Shown one piece after another: positions 8,481 through 17,209 of a DNA stretch of 64,000 nucleotides. Position 1 is the first letter of the stretch. The number at the start of each line of letters is the position of its first letter. A model generated the notes under the pieces. The model was not told where the DNA came from. It saw nothing but the letters and a program-made list of their open reading frames with translations, and did no database searches. This DNA is from Streptomyces sp. CG4 (GTDB taxonomy: Bacteria > Actinomycetota > Actinomycetes > Streptomycetales > Streptomycetaceae), in assembly GCF_041080655.1 (NCBI RefSeq), contig NZ_CP163525.1, positions 248,001 through 312,000 of the forward strand, given 5' to 3'. Both the position numbers and the translations under genes were made by a program.

Positions 8481-9236
8481 ATGCAGCTGAAGCGTGGGGG
8501 TAGACGGCTGACGGTAGCCGTGTCGACAGTCGTGCTCGGGGCGGCCGTGGTGAGCTGCGGACCTCGGCACCCGGTCGCGGCCACCAACGGCGGACAACAA
8601 GCCTCGGGCAAGGCCGATTACGCCAGGCCGGCTGACGTGCCCGAGCAGGTGGAACCGGACGGCACGAGCGTCTTGGTGGGCGATCCCCAGGCGCGGATTA
8701 CCGTGCACCTCTACGAAGACCCGCGCTGCCCGTACTGCAAGCAATTCGAGACCTCGGGCGGCGGCCCGGTCCTGACCAAGTGGATCCTGCGGCGCAAGGT
8801 CAAGGTCGAGTACACGATGGCGTCGTTCCTGGACGGACGGCTGGGAGGAAACGGGTCGAAGAAGGCGGTCAACGCGCTGCGCGCGGCGGTGGAGAAGGGG
8901 AAGTTCGCCGAGTACCACGCCGTCCTCTACCAGAACCAGCCTTCCGAGGAGGTCGACGGGTTCACCGACGCGCGCCTGCTGCTATTGGCGAGCAAGGTGA
9001 AGGGTCTACGAAGCCCGTCCTTCGACACCGCGGTGAAGTCCATGAAGTACCGGGATTTCGTGGATTCCTCCGAGAAGGTGTTCGATGCCGCTGGGCATTA
9101 CAACGGGCACGCCGGGCCGGGCACGCCGACCGCCGAAGTCAACGGTTACCGGATCCCCGTCGAGTACAGCGGGCTCCTCTACAAGACAGATCTCTTCAAC
9201 AAGTACCTGGCAAGGGTGATCGGTGCGGCGACGTGA
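8481..9236 (+). CDS. DsbA-like thioredoxin-fold lipoprotein
   Basis: The 251-residue protein starts with a signal peptide (basic start, hydrophobic LTVAVSTVVLGAAVV) ending in AVVSC, a plausible lipobox, so it is probably a surface lipoprotein. The thioredoxin fold begins near residue 65 (ITVHLYEDPRCPYCKQFE) and carries the active-site motif CPYC. A cis-proline region (GTPTAEVNGYRIP) lies near the end, as in DsbA. It likely oxidises or isomerises disulfides outside the membrane. Two adjacent ATGs (8478, 8481) could start it; the second sits better from the AGGGGG ribosome site. It is followed by a gene-poor tract and appears monocistronic. Confidence 0.85.
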   Translation: MQLKRGGRRLTVAVSTVVLGAAVVSCGPRHPVAATNGGQQASGKADYARPADVPEQVEPDGTSVLVGDPQARITVHLYEDPRCPYCKQFETSGGGPVLTKWILRRKVKVEYTMASFLDGRLGGNGSKKAVNALRAAVEKGKFAEYHAVLYQNQPSEEVDGFTDARLLLLASKVKGLRSPSFDTAVKSMKYRDFVDSSEKVFDAAGHYNGHAGPGTPTAEVNGYRIPVEYSGLLYKTDLFNKYLARVIGAAT

Positions 9237-9328
9237 TGATCGGCTGCCCCTGACGACATCACGCCTGGAACGTCAGTAACCGACAGGCGATCGGCGGGCG
9301 AGGAACCGCGGACTGCCCGAACGCCCAG

Positions 9329-9580
9329 GTGGCCCTTCGACACATCCTCGGAGTGCCACCGTGCTCCCCCAGGACGGAGTACCGCCAGCACGTCCTGCGC
9401 CGCCATCCCCGTCCTACCTTGGATCGGTGGCAGCTGTGGCACAACCTCTGCGAGGCAGCCGAGCGCACCGTCACCGTCACCCGGCACCGCCGCTGCCTGC
9501 GTGTCCTTGCCCCGAGCCGCCAGAACCCGAGGTCGAAGCTGCTCCAGCCGATAGGCCACCCGTCTCGCCGTGGCCGACCG
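9329..9580 (+). pseudogene. ISL3-family transposase remnant
   Basis: The 500-bp gap between the DsbA-like gene and the next gene holds one recognisable stretch: a plus-strand frame reading LDRWQLWHNLCEAAERTV (about 9417-9470), which resembles the conserved region before the DDE core of ISL3 transposases. The flanks on both sides do not continue the match, and I see no terminal repeats. The rest of 9237-9757 shows nothing I can name. Confidence 0.45.
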
Positions 9581-9757
9581 GACTTCGGTGTGTCGGCCGT
9601 ACCCGGGCCCGGCACACTGCCGTTCACGCGCCGATGGAGACAGGTGACAGCCGATGGCGTAGAGCTGCAGTCGCTGTGTGCCCTGGGCCGGGGTGCGCCG
9701 GCTCCATCGGGAGACGGCCGCATGCGGAGCCCCCGCCGCAGGGCGGATTCGACGCCG

Positions 9758-10138
9758 TCACGGAGCAGTCCTTCGGCGGCTCGCCACGAGGCCGCCGGCC
9801 GCGCCCAGCGCAACCAGGCCCATGGCCGCGGCAGTCGCGATGCCCTTCGCACCGTCCATGGTGAAGCAGGAGACCGCGGCTACAGCGCCGTTGAACAGGA
9901 ACAGGAACCACAGCACCGGCCGTGTCGACAGGAACGCCTTGATCCTGGGCTTCTTCGCGATGCGTGAGCCTGTCACCAGCGAGACGGCGATGCCGTCGGA
10001 CATCGCTGCGCTTTTCTCCGTTCCGTCGAAAACGGCACCGGCTCCCATGCCGGCCGCCAGCCTGGCGGCAAAGGATGACCGGAACAGCAGATCGGCGACG
10101 AACGACTTCACGGTGGCGAACGCGGACTTCGGCTTCAT
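9758..10138 (-). CDS. Small membrane protein (hypothetical)
   Basis: From ATG 10138 the product is 126 residues, preceded by AAAGGAAAAACC, a good ribosome site. The N-terminal half is basic and cytosolic-looking (KPKSAFATVKSF). The C-terminal half has two hydrophobic segments: PVLWFLFLFNGAVAAVSCF and IATAAAMGLVALGAAGGLVA. It ends with SRRRTAP. No family is recognised. It lies divergently from a degraded histidine kinase whose surviving 5' part begins only about 30 bp away, suggesting a rearrangement junction near 10150. Confidence 0.6.
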   Translation of the reverse strand: MKPKSAFATVKSFVADLLFRSSFAARLAAGMGAGAVFDGTEKSAAMSDGIAVSLVTGSRIAKKPRIKAFLSTRPVLWFLFLFNGAVAAVSCFTMDGAKGIATAAAMGLVALGAAGGLVASRRRTAP

Positions 10139-10171
10139 GGGGGTTTTTCCTTTGATCACCGCGACCGGCAC

Positions 10172-11161
10172 GGTGGCGGTGATCGGCGCCTGGTTGCTCC
10201 CCGAGACCGTGTTGCTGGTGAGGCGGATCGCGGGCGCCAAGCGGAGCCTGACCACCGCGTGGACCGGCGTACGGATCCCCGAGGTCTACCAGCCCCTCAC
10301 AGGGACCGTGCGTGAGTGCTTCGGCAAGGCCGTCCAGGATCCCGGCACGCGCACCGACCTGCGCTGGATGGTCGTGGTCATTGGGGCTGGTAGTCGACGG
10401 CGTGTGGTGCGGGCTGCTGCGGCGCGAGGCGATCGTGCTGCCGCTGATCGTGCGGCTCGCGGATCTGGAGGCCGACTGGTCGACCGCCCTGCTCAAGCCG
10501 TCCCCGCAGGCGCGGTTGACCGCCCGGGTGGAGGAACTGGCCGCGACCTGCGCCGACGCGATCGCCGCGCAAGGCGCCGAACTGCGCCGTATCGAACGGG
10601 ACCTGCACGGCGGGGCACAGGCGCACCTCGTGGCGCTGTCCGTGCGGAACGGGCTCGCCAAACGCGCCTACGACCGCGACCCCGAGGCCGCGCGCAAGCT
10701 GCTCGACGAGGCGCAGGAACAGGCCGGGAAGGCGTTGGCGGAGCTACGCCGTGTCGTGCGCGGCATCCACCCGCCGATCCTCACCGACCGCGGCCTCGTC
10801 GGCGCGGTGAGTGCACTGACGGCGAGCAGCCGACTGGAGGTCACCGTGGACGACGGCGGCCTGGGCGAGGGCGTGCGAGCGCCCGCGGCCGTGGAGGCGG
10901 CTGCCTACTTCGTGGTGGGCGAATCGCTGACCAATGTCGCCAAGTACGGTGGCGTGTCCCGTGCCGAGGTCCGGCTCGCCCGCGTCCGGCGTGGTCTGCG
11001 GGTGCGGGCCAGCGGCGAGGGCAGGGGCGGCGCCGACGAGGCCGGCGGCTCGGGGCTGCTGGGCATGCGGCGGCGCGGCGCCGCGCTGGACGGGACCATG
11101 GAGGCGTCCAGCCCTGTCGGAGGGCCGACCGTGATCGAAGTGGAGCTGCCGTGCCTGTGTG
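10172..11161 (+). pseudogene. NarL-type sensor histidine kinase, 5'-truncated and frameshifted
   Basis: The HisKA_3 dimerisation box is clear (RRIERDLHGGAQAHLVAL; the phospho-acceptor His is present, but the usual D after it is G). The ATPase domain has an N box (ESLTNVAKYGG) and a glycine box (GSGLLGMRRRGAALDG). The transmembrane sensor half is largely missing. The linker just before the kinase (GVRIPEVYQPL, then DLRWMVVVI) lies in a different frame from the kinase core, so a frameshift exists near 10384. Without its membrane domain and with the shift it is very likely inactive. Its partner response regulator directly follows and is also broken. Confidence 0.65.
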
Positions 11162-11674
11162 ATCGCAGAGGACAACGCCCTGCTGCGGGAGGGATTGGTG
11201 CTGCTGCGGACCTCGGCCGGACACGAGGTCGTGGCCGCGGCCGGAACCGGGCCCGAGATCGTGCCCGCGGTCTTGGAGCACCGGCCGGACGCCACCGTCC
11301 TCGACGTACGGATGCCACCGAGCTAACGCGACGAGGGCCTGCGCGCCGCGCTCGAGGCACGCGAGCGGCTTCCCGGACTGCCGGTGCTGCTGCTGGTGCT
11401 CTCGCAGTACGTCGAGGAGTCGTACGCCACCGAGTTGCTGACCGGTGGGGCCGGCGGCATCGGATACCTCCGACCCCGCGCGAGCGGGAGGTGCTGAAGC
11501 TCGTGGCGGAGGGCCGCGACAACGCGACCATTGCCAAGGACCTGGTGGTCACCGAACGCGCGGTCCACACACATCGGCAACGTCTTCTTGAAGCTGGGCC
11601 TCCCCCCGAGCGACAGCGGCCACCGCAGAGTCCTCGCCGTCCTGGCCTATCTGGCCCACGCCCCACAGAGATGA
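11150..11674 (+). pseudogene. NarL/LuxR-type response regulator, with stop, deletion and frameshifts
   Basis: The receiver domain starts normally (CVIAEDNALLREGLVLL, with the phospho-acceptor aspartate in VLDVRM), then meets an in-frame TAA at about 11324. Reading on, the receiver end (LPGLPVLLLVLSQYVEESYA) runs into an internal deletion after GGIGYL. The LuxR helix-turn-helix resumes in another frame ([20 protein letters not shown]) and needs a further shift to finish as [15 protein letters not shown]. The regulator cannot be made as one protein. Together with the damaged kinase it is the remnant of a two-component pair. Confidence 0.75.
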
Positions 11675-11835
11675 CTCAATTCATATTATCTGTACCCTTT
11701 TAGGGCGTTCCGCGCCAAGAGATCAAGAAATCGGCGCGCCACCGTCCACTTTAGAGGCATTTCACATAATCTTCGATAACTGCAAGGAGTTGATCGGTCA
11801 CAGATCACATCCACGCCACTTCCATCGGAGTTGAC

Positions 11836-12117
11836 ATGAACAAGGTTCGCAAAGTTGCCGTCCTGGTAGCCGCGCTCGGTAGCGCCGGACTCCTGACCGC
11901 CGGCACCGCTCACGCCGGCGGCCAAGGCGGCGAGCACGGGGGCAATCAGGTCCTGCAGAGCTCCAACTGCAGGTCTCACGACTTGAATCTCGACGTCCTC
12001 GGCGAGGTCGGAATCCTCAACGGCCTGGGCGGCAACCTGATCAACGGCGAGGGCGACCCGGGCGCGCAGGACACCCACATCGGCTCGGCCATGGGCTGCA
12101 ACAACAGCGCCTTCTAG
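11836..12117 (+). CDS. Small secreted protein (hypothetical, Streptomyces type)
   Basis: The 93-residue precursor starts at ATG 11836. Its Sec signal peptide (MNKVRKVAVLVAALGSAGLL) ends at AHA-GG. The mature peptide of about 66 residues is Gly/Asn-rich with two cysteines (SSNCRSHDLN and MGCNNSAF) and the segment LDVLGEVGILNGLGGNLING. It resembles small secreted proteins that I associate with Streptomyces but it is not a chaplin: the chaplin cysteine/GN pattern is absent. An A/T-rich upstream region (11690-11780) probably carries its promoter, and a strong hairpin lies just after the stop. Confidence 0.75.
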   Translation: MNKVRKVAVLVAALGSAGLLTAGTAHAGGQGGEHGGNQVLQSSNCRSHDLNLDVLGEVGILNGLGGNLINGEGDPGAQDTHIGSAMGCNNSAF

Positions 12118-12133
12118 GCGAGTTGGACGGCGA

Positions 12134-12169
12134 CTGGCGTCGGGGGCGGTACAGCACCCCCGACGCCAG
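12134..12169 (+). terminator. Strong GC hairpin terminator
   Basis: A perfect 13-bp inverted repeat, CTGGCGTCGGGGG and CCCCCGACGCCAG, is separated by a 10-nt loop, 17 bp after the stop of the small secreted protein and before the convergent gene. There is no U-run, as is common in Streptomyces. It can serve both convergent genes. Confidence 0.8.
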
Positions 12170-12262
12170 AACGCGTCAGGCTACGTGCGCGGTGACATCA
12201 CACACGCACGATGAGCGACGCCGGCGATCCGGACGGCCCGCCGGGCGCCAGACCTCGGGAAC

Positions 12263-12709
12263 CTACTGAGCGGCGCGCTGCCCACCGGGGTACTGCCCAC
12301 CCGGGTACTGCCCGCCGCCGTTCTGCCCGTCGCTGTACTGCCCGCCACCGTTCTGCCCGTCGCCGTAGCGCCCGTCGCCGTACTGGCCACCTCCGTACTG
12401 CCCGTCGCCGTACTGCCCACCGCCGTACTGCCCCGGTCCGCAGTCATCGCCGTACTGACCCCCTCCGTAAGGAGCCGGTTGCGGGGCATAGTGAGGTCGA
12501 GCGTACGGAGCCCCGACAGCCACGGCAGTGGCCTGCGAGTTGGCTACCGCGGTGCCGCCCCCCACGGCCACGGCAGTGGCCTGCGAGTTCGCCACGGCGG
12601 TGGCCTGCGGAGGGGCGCCGTAGCCGCCGGCGAAGCTGACGCCGGCACCGAGGGCGGACAGCCCCGCGACCGCTGCGACTACGACGGCAGCACGTTGAAA
12701 CTTGCGCAT
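12263..12709 (-). CDS. Secreted Gln/Gly/Tyr-rich repeat protein
   Basis: From ATG 12709 the product is 148 residues. A Sec signal peptide (MRKFQRAAVVVAAVAGLSAL, cleavage after SFA) is followed by two copies of AVANSQATAVAVG and then a long low-complexity tail built from QYGGGQYGDGQ-like units, ending with GGQYPGG repeats. One cysteine lies in the tail. Such proteins are probably surface-associated or aggregation-prone; I cannot assign a function. The ORF is open far upstream of this ATG, but the signal peptide and third-position pattern favour this start. It converges with the small secreted protein across the hairpin at 12134. Confidence 0.75.
   Translation of the reverse strand: MRKFQRAAVVVAAVAGLSALGAGVSFAGGYGAPPQATAVANSQATAVAVGGGTAVANSQATAVAVGAPYARPHYAPQPAPYGGGQYGDDCGPGQYGGGQYGDGQYGGGQYGDGRYGDGQNGGGQYSDGQNGGGQYPGGQYPGGQRAAQ
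12283..12462 (-). repeat. Tandem 15-nt coding repeat (QYGDG/QYGGG units)
   Basis: About eleven imperfect tandem units of 15 nt, each encoding five residues (Q-Y/N-G-G/D-G), form the tail of the secreted protein. A typical unit on the plus strand is CCGTCGCCGTACTGC. All visible units keep the frame. Tandem units of this kind can expand or contract by slippage without disrupting the protein. Confidence 0.75.
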
Positions 12710-13378
12710 GATTCGACCCTTTCTTGCCGATGCGAAGCCGGAATGGCGACGCGGTGTGAGCATAAATGCCTGATTTGTGATGATGTGGGATCGCGCGCCC
12801 TCCATATACCGTGTCGGTTTATCGGCGCGATGCGCTTCCACCCACTCGCCAACCCTCGACACCCTGAACCCGCACCACGCCTGCGCGGCACCGCTCAGCG
12901 GGAGACAGCGCATAGGCACCCCACACGAACTCGCTTGAGCAGAAGCAGAGTTGCCGCCCGCCGACCGGCCCCGTCACCGCCGGCCGACCTACGGCTTCCA
13001 CAGTCGAGCGAACCTTGGAACAGCGGACCGTTCCTCCCGGGGGCCGCCCAGGAATGCCGGAAGTCACCGCAATGGCTGCGTCGCCATGTCGCCATCGTCC
13101 AGGACGCGGCGGAGGACGCGCTGCAGGAACTGTTCAATCCAGAACCGGGGGCCGGAACTGCTCGACTACGTCGAACTGCGCCGCTCGACGGTGGCCTCGG
13201 GGGTCTGTGCGGACCTGATCACCGCCGTCGTCTTCCCTGTTGGATCGGCGTGTTGAAGCGGATCAAGCAGGGGTGGATGAGTGTTGGGTTGGCGTAGGTT
13301 CTGGGTGCCGGCAGCTCGCCGGGTGGCGGGGGATCGGGTGCCTGTTCTGGCTGGGTGGGGGGACCTGGCCGTACGTGA
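12710..13378. other. Gene-poor tract upstream of recombinase remnants
   Basis: No ORF here has a recognisable product or a convincing ribosome site. The first 100 bp should hold the promoter of the minus-strand repeat protein; this part is A/T-richer than the average. A plus-strand stretch at about 13140-13230 reads PELLDYVELRRSTVASGVCADLI in one frame and may be a remnant of a lost gene, but I cannot name the family. Confidence 0.35.
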
Positions 13379-14803
13379 GGATCGCGTTGGGATTCATCCT
13401 GGGATCCGATTCTCCTTTCTCCGGACTACCGGATCGACGAGGTACTGAGCCGGTATCTGTGCCGATCGTCGTTCGCCGGTCTCGCGCAGGAGACGAAGCG
13501 CAACTACACGGACGACTACTGCCTGTTCTTCGATTTCCTGGGGGGGTCGCGGGAAGTGGTGGAGCGACGCGTCGGCGGACGATCTGTGGGACTTCGAGGA
13601 CTGGCGGACCCGCTCGCCGCGGAATCCTTGCCGTTCGGCGGGGCATGGTGGAACCGGGGACTGGCCGCGCTCGCGCGGCTGTATGAGTGGGCGGTACAGC
13701 GCGAGTACGTGCTGGCGAGCCCGGTGCTCATGCGTACGGTCACCGGCCGGACCAGCGAGGTCGTGCTGGTGCCGGCGCCGCGGGCGAAGAACGCGCGCAC
13801 CAGCGAGGTGCACCGGCTGACGCCGCGCGCCTTCCGCCGCTGGGTGGAGGTGGGACTGCGCGGCCACGACGCGAACGCGCAGCCGGACGCCGGGGGGGCG
13901 GGACGGCTGGCCGACCGCAACGCAGCCTTCCCTGACCTGCTGTTCTCCACCGGGGTGCGTCTGACGGAGGGGGCCTCGCCGCTGACGCTGGAGATTCCGC
14001 GTCACGAGCTGGAGGGCGGCCAGTACTACGCGGGGCGTCTGGCGCGGGTGGTGACGAAGTCGAAACGGGCGCGCACGTTCTATGCCTCCTCTGTCGTGGT
14101 CGGAGAGGTCGGGGTGCGTGGAGTCGTCGCGCGCCCGGGTGGTGCGGCGCGTGCAGGCGGCGGGTCGGTACGACGGCTGCCGATGCGGCTGGTCACGCAC
14201 GAGACGGGCCGGCGTCGGCGGCTGCTTCACTGGAGGGACCAGGACGGCCTGGTGGGTCAGACGCCCCTGACGGAGGCGACGGTGGATGAGCGGATGAGTT
14301 TGTCCATCGAGGGCCCGGCCGGTCCGGAGCCGTTGTGGCTGTGGCTGAACGAGGCCGGGCTGCCGTTCCACACGGCGTTCCGGGAGGGCGTGTTCCGGAC
14401 GGCGAACGATCGGTGCGAAAGCGTGCTGGAGCCGGTGATGAGCGAGCCGCCGTTTTGCACCCCGCACATGGCCCGGCACAGCTTCGCGCTGGTCATGCTC
14501 GTCGTCCTCAACCACGTCATGGACCGGCGCATGGGCCTGACGCCGGAGGAGCGGCGGGACTTCCGGCTGCTCTACGGCGATCCGTGGCGGATGGTGCAGG
14601 ACCTGCTCGGCCACGCCCAGCTGGCGACCACGAAGCACATCTATCTCGCTCCGGTCGCGGACCTGCAGCTGCGGTCTCTGCTGGCCGACTTCCAGCCGGC
14701 CGACGGTCCGATCTCCGAAGGGGCGCTGACGTCGGTGTTCTCGCGGCTGGCGAGAGAGAGCGAGGGTATTCAGGACCAGGACGACAAGCTGGCGGCCCGG
14801 TGA
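13379..14803 (+). pseudogene. Tyrosine recombinase/integrase with two pairs of compensating frameshifts
   Basis: The frame is open across about 1.4 kb. It begins with DPILLSPDYRIDEVLSRYL and NYTDDYCLFFDFL, an N-terminal core-binding region typical of Streptomyces integrases. The catalytic residues are present: Arg in LLFSTGVRLTEG, the HMARHSF box (H-x-x-R-H) and Tyr in LLGHAQLATTKHIYL. In two internal stretches (about 13545-13630 and 14118-14185) the family-like sequence (ASADDLWDFEDWRTRSPRNP; VESSRARVVRRVQAAGRYDG) is in a different frame, and the annotated frame encodes nonsense between them. The frame is thus lost and regained twice. No normal start codon lies in frame before 13403, so the N-terminus is also doubtful. 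Confidence 0.65.
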
Positions 14804-15312
14804 GCCGCTGCGCTGCGCGGCCGCCCTGCCCGACACCCCGCACCAGCGGCCGGAGGCCCTGGAGCACGACGGCCTGGCGGTGACCCAACGGGATCAGCAG
14901 GGCCGGGTGCGCCGCTACGACTTCGGCACGTTCACTGTCCCCGGGCCGTTGAAGCGGTCGCTGGCCGTGCTGTTCGCAGCCCAGTGCGCCCCGGGCGGGG
15001 GCTGGGACAGCGTGTGGACCAGCGAGGCGAGCTGGTACGTGGTTCGGCCCTTCGCGGAGTTCCTCAGCGAGCTGGACCAGGTGCCGCAGGACATGGACCG
15101 GCTGTCGACGGCGCACTGGAATGCGTGGCGGCTGAGCCTGCCGCCGACCACGACCGGGTACACCAAATACTCCATCGTGGCCGGCCTTCTGCAGCAGGAT
15201 GGGCGGCTGGCGCAGCCGGTGCGGGAGGCGATGGCCCAGCGGTTCGCGTGGACACCGGGCCGCGAACTGGCCTACACCTACGAGGAACCGCTCGCGGCCG
15301 CGCTGGCGGAGC
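14802..15312 (+). pseudogene. Recombinase-associated protein, N-terminal fragment
   Basis: Immediately after the first integrase, a frame begins EPLRCAAALPDTPHQRPEAL and runs through VTQRDQQGRVRRYDFGTF (GTG 14880 is a possible start) to LAYTYEEPLAAALAEL. This is the N-terminal part of the protein that often follows such integrases in Streptomyces mobile elements. At about 15312 the homology stops abruptly and unrelated integrase sequence starts in another frame. The catalytic C-terminal half is missing, so the gene is broken by a recombination or insertion joint. Confidence 0.6.
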
Positions 15313-16239
15313 TCCCTCACCGTTCCCCGCCATCCAGTGGCTCAAGGAGAGTCCGAACACCGAGCTCCTCGCCCAGCTCGTGACCGAAGGCCACACGCTC
15401 AGCCACGAACTGCTGGACGAGCTCCCGCCCAGCCGGAACCAGCGCTCCATTCGCCAACTCCTCGTATGCACAGGGGTGTTGGAGGAACGCAATGAGGACC
15501 TCGAACGCATCCCGGGCTGGCTGGAGCACGAGCTCGCGGACAAGCCGACCGCGCACGCCAGCCTCGCCCGTCCCTTCCTGCACTGGTTCCTGCTCCGACA
15601 CGCCCGCCAGCGGGCCGCCATGCGCCGCCATCCTGCCTCCGCCGACCGCGACCTGCGGCGCCGCGTCAGCGTCGCCCTTGACTTGCTGGCCTGGATGGAC
15701 CAACGCGGACTGGCCCTCGCCGACCTCGCCCAGGAGCACCTCGACGACTGGACCGCCGGGGCCACCAGCCAGCGGCGCTACCTGATCCGCTACTTCCTGC
15801 AATGGACCACGAGCCGCCGGCTCACCCGCGAACTGACCGTCCCCTCCATCCCGAGCACCCCGTCCTGCTGCCTCCACGGCTCGCCGAGTTCCTTCGGCAA
15901 CTTGCCGAACAGCCCCAACTGCGGCCGCAGCTCTCGCGAGCCCACCCAGGTCCTCAGTGGCTCTTCCCGGGCATGGTCCCGGGCAAGCCGATCTCGACGC
16001 ACGGCATGACCCAGAAACTCAACCGGCACGGCATCCTGGTTCGCACCGCGCGCAACGGGGCACTGGCCGCCCTCGCCGCTGATCTCCCCAGCTCGATCCT
16101 CGCCGATGTGACCGGGATGCACCGACACACCGCGCTCCGCTGGGTCGCCTACGCCAGACGTGACTGGGCCGAGTACCTCGCTGTCCGAATCTCGGATGAT
16201 GAGGATGACAGCGAGAACACGGCTCCCCTGGACCCGTGA
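15313..16239 (+). pseudogene. Second integrase-like gene, internally deleted fragment
   Basis: The stretch beginning QWLKESPNTELLAQLVTEG and LLDELPPSRNQRSIRQLLVC is typical of another Streptomyces integrase type. It continues to SRRLTRELTVP, then jumps frame at about 15850 to PVLLPPRLAEFLRQLAEQ and runs to the normal end (GALAALAADLPSSILADVTG, then RWVAYARRDWAEYL). The segment between, which should carry the first part of the catalytic domain, is missing. The fragment lacks its own N-terminus and is joined to an unrelated recombinase fragment at 15312. It is inactive debris of a mobile element. Confidence 0.65.
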
Positions 16240-16438
16240 TCGCGTGTACTCGGCTGCCGCCATGCCCAGGCACCTCCAAGTCATTCACTGTGAATATCGG
16301 ACAGGCGTGCAGATCGCCGCTCGATCGGGTGACTCCTCGATTTCCTGGTACTCCGCCTACGCGTTTTCCAGGTCGCTTCCCTCCTACAGGATGTCGGGGG
16401 CTTCCCGGCGCGAGCGGGATGGAAGAAAGGACACAACG

Positions 16439-16657
16439 GTGCTCACAGCCTGGGGGTGGGCGTGCCTGGCGACCGGTGCCAGTGCCGCAGCCGGGATCGC
16501 AGCACGTGCCTACGCCTACTGGATCCGCGAGGCGGTCCGACGCGAAACGCTGAAGGTCGTCCTGCATCAGCTCTCCTCCGGCGGAGGTTCCGTTGAGGTC
16601 ACCGACGAGGACGGTGTCTCTTGGGCCGTACGGCTCCCCGACAGCGAGCAGGAATGA
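16439..16657 (+). CDS. Small membrane protein preceding an ECF sigma factor
   Basis: From GTG 16439, behind GGAAGAAAGGA, the product is 72 residues. One transmembrane helix (WGWACLATGASAAAGIAARA) precedes a short cytosolic domain (ETLKVVLHQLSSGGGSVEVT, then VSWAVRL). Streptomyces ECF sigma operons often start with such a small protein. The stop TGA is immediately followed by the ATG of the sigma factor. It may act as a membrane partner or modulator of that sigma factor, which is inference. Confidence 0.75.
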   Translation: MLTAWGWACLATGASAAAGIAARAYAYWIREAVRRETLKVVLHQLSSGGGSVEVTDEDGVSWAVRLPDSEQE

Positions 16658-17209
16658 ATGCCCGGACAATTTTTCGAGGAGGAGTTCGACGCGGTGTACC
16701 GAGAGTGGCATCGGCCGCTGCTCGCTAGAGCCTCCCTGGTGTGTGGCGCCCAGCACGCTCTGGCGTCCGACGCCGTACAGGAAACATTCGTTCAGTGCTG
16801 GCGCCGCATCAACAACCCGGACGCCGACCCCGTGCGGACCTGGGGTCCGTGGCTCACCAGGACCGTGATACGCGAAGCGATCAAAGTGTGCAGTCGTCAC
16901 TCGGGCACTGCACCCCTCGACGACGCCGAGTCGTCGACGCATGGCCCAGACCTGGCCGGGCTCATGGATGTGAAGGAAGGCTTTCTTCACGTGTGCACAG
17001 CGATCGCGAGCCTCCCTGCTCGCCAACGCGAGGTGATGGCGCTCTACTACCTGGCCGGTATCCCCACTGCTGAGGTTGGCGACATGCTGGGGATCGACCC
17101 CTCAACTGTGCGGGTACAGCTGAGCAAGGCACGTCGCAAGCTGGAGCCGCTTTCGGTCAAACTGAAGCAGTTGGGTCTGCTCAACGGAGAGGGCGGAGGG
17201 CAGCAGTGA
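16658..17209 (+). CDS. ECF-family RNA polymerase sigma factor
   Basis: The 183-residue protein has region 2 ([20 protein letters not shown], then [13 protein letters not shown]) and region 4 ([20 protein letters not shown], then [17 protein letters not shown]) and nothing else, the ECF layout. It directs RNA polymerase to a small regulon, usually including its own promoter. No classical zinc anti-sigma gene is adjacent; the small upstream membrane protein and the downstream gene, with GTGA overlap, are its operon partners. The operon is surrounded by recombinase fragments, so it may have been carried by a mobile element. Confidence 0.92.
   Translation: MPGQFFEEEFDAVYREWHRPLLARASLVCGAQHALASDAVQETFVQCWRRINNPDADPVRTWGPWLTRTVIREAIKVCSRHSGTAPLDDAESSTHGPDLAGLMDVKEGFLHVCTAIASLPARQREVMALYYLAGIPTAEVGDMLGIDPSTVRVQLSKARRKLEPLSVKLKQLGLLNGEGGGQQ

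Noticed and set aside
11836..12117. Chaplin or rodlin
   Set aside because: Signal peptide and size fit, but the chaplin domain pattern is absent and the protein is too short for a rodlin.
12283..12462. Short repeats as a CRISPR array
   Set aside because: Units are contiguous 15-mers without spacers and read in frame inside a secreted protein.
13394..14836. Long minus-strand ORF of 480 residues opposite the integrase
   Set aside because: It is Arg/His/Pro-rich without motifs, the mirror of the plus-strand integrase in high-GC DNA.
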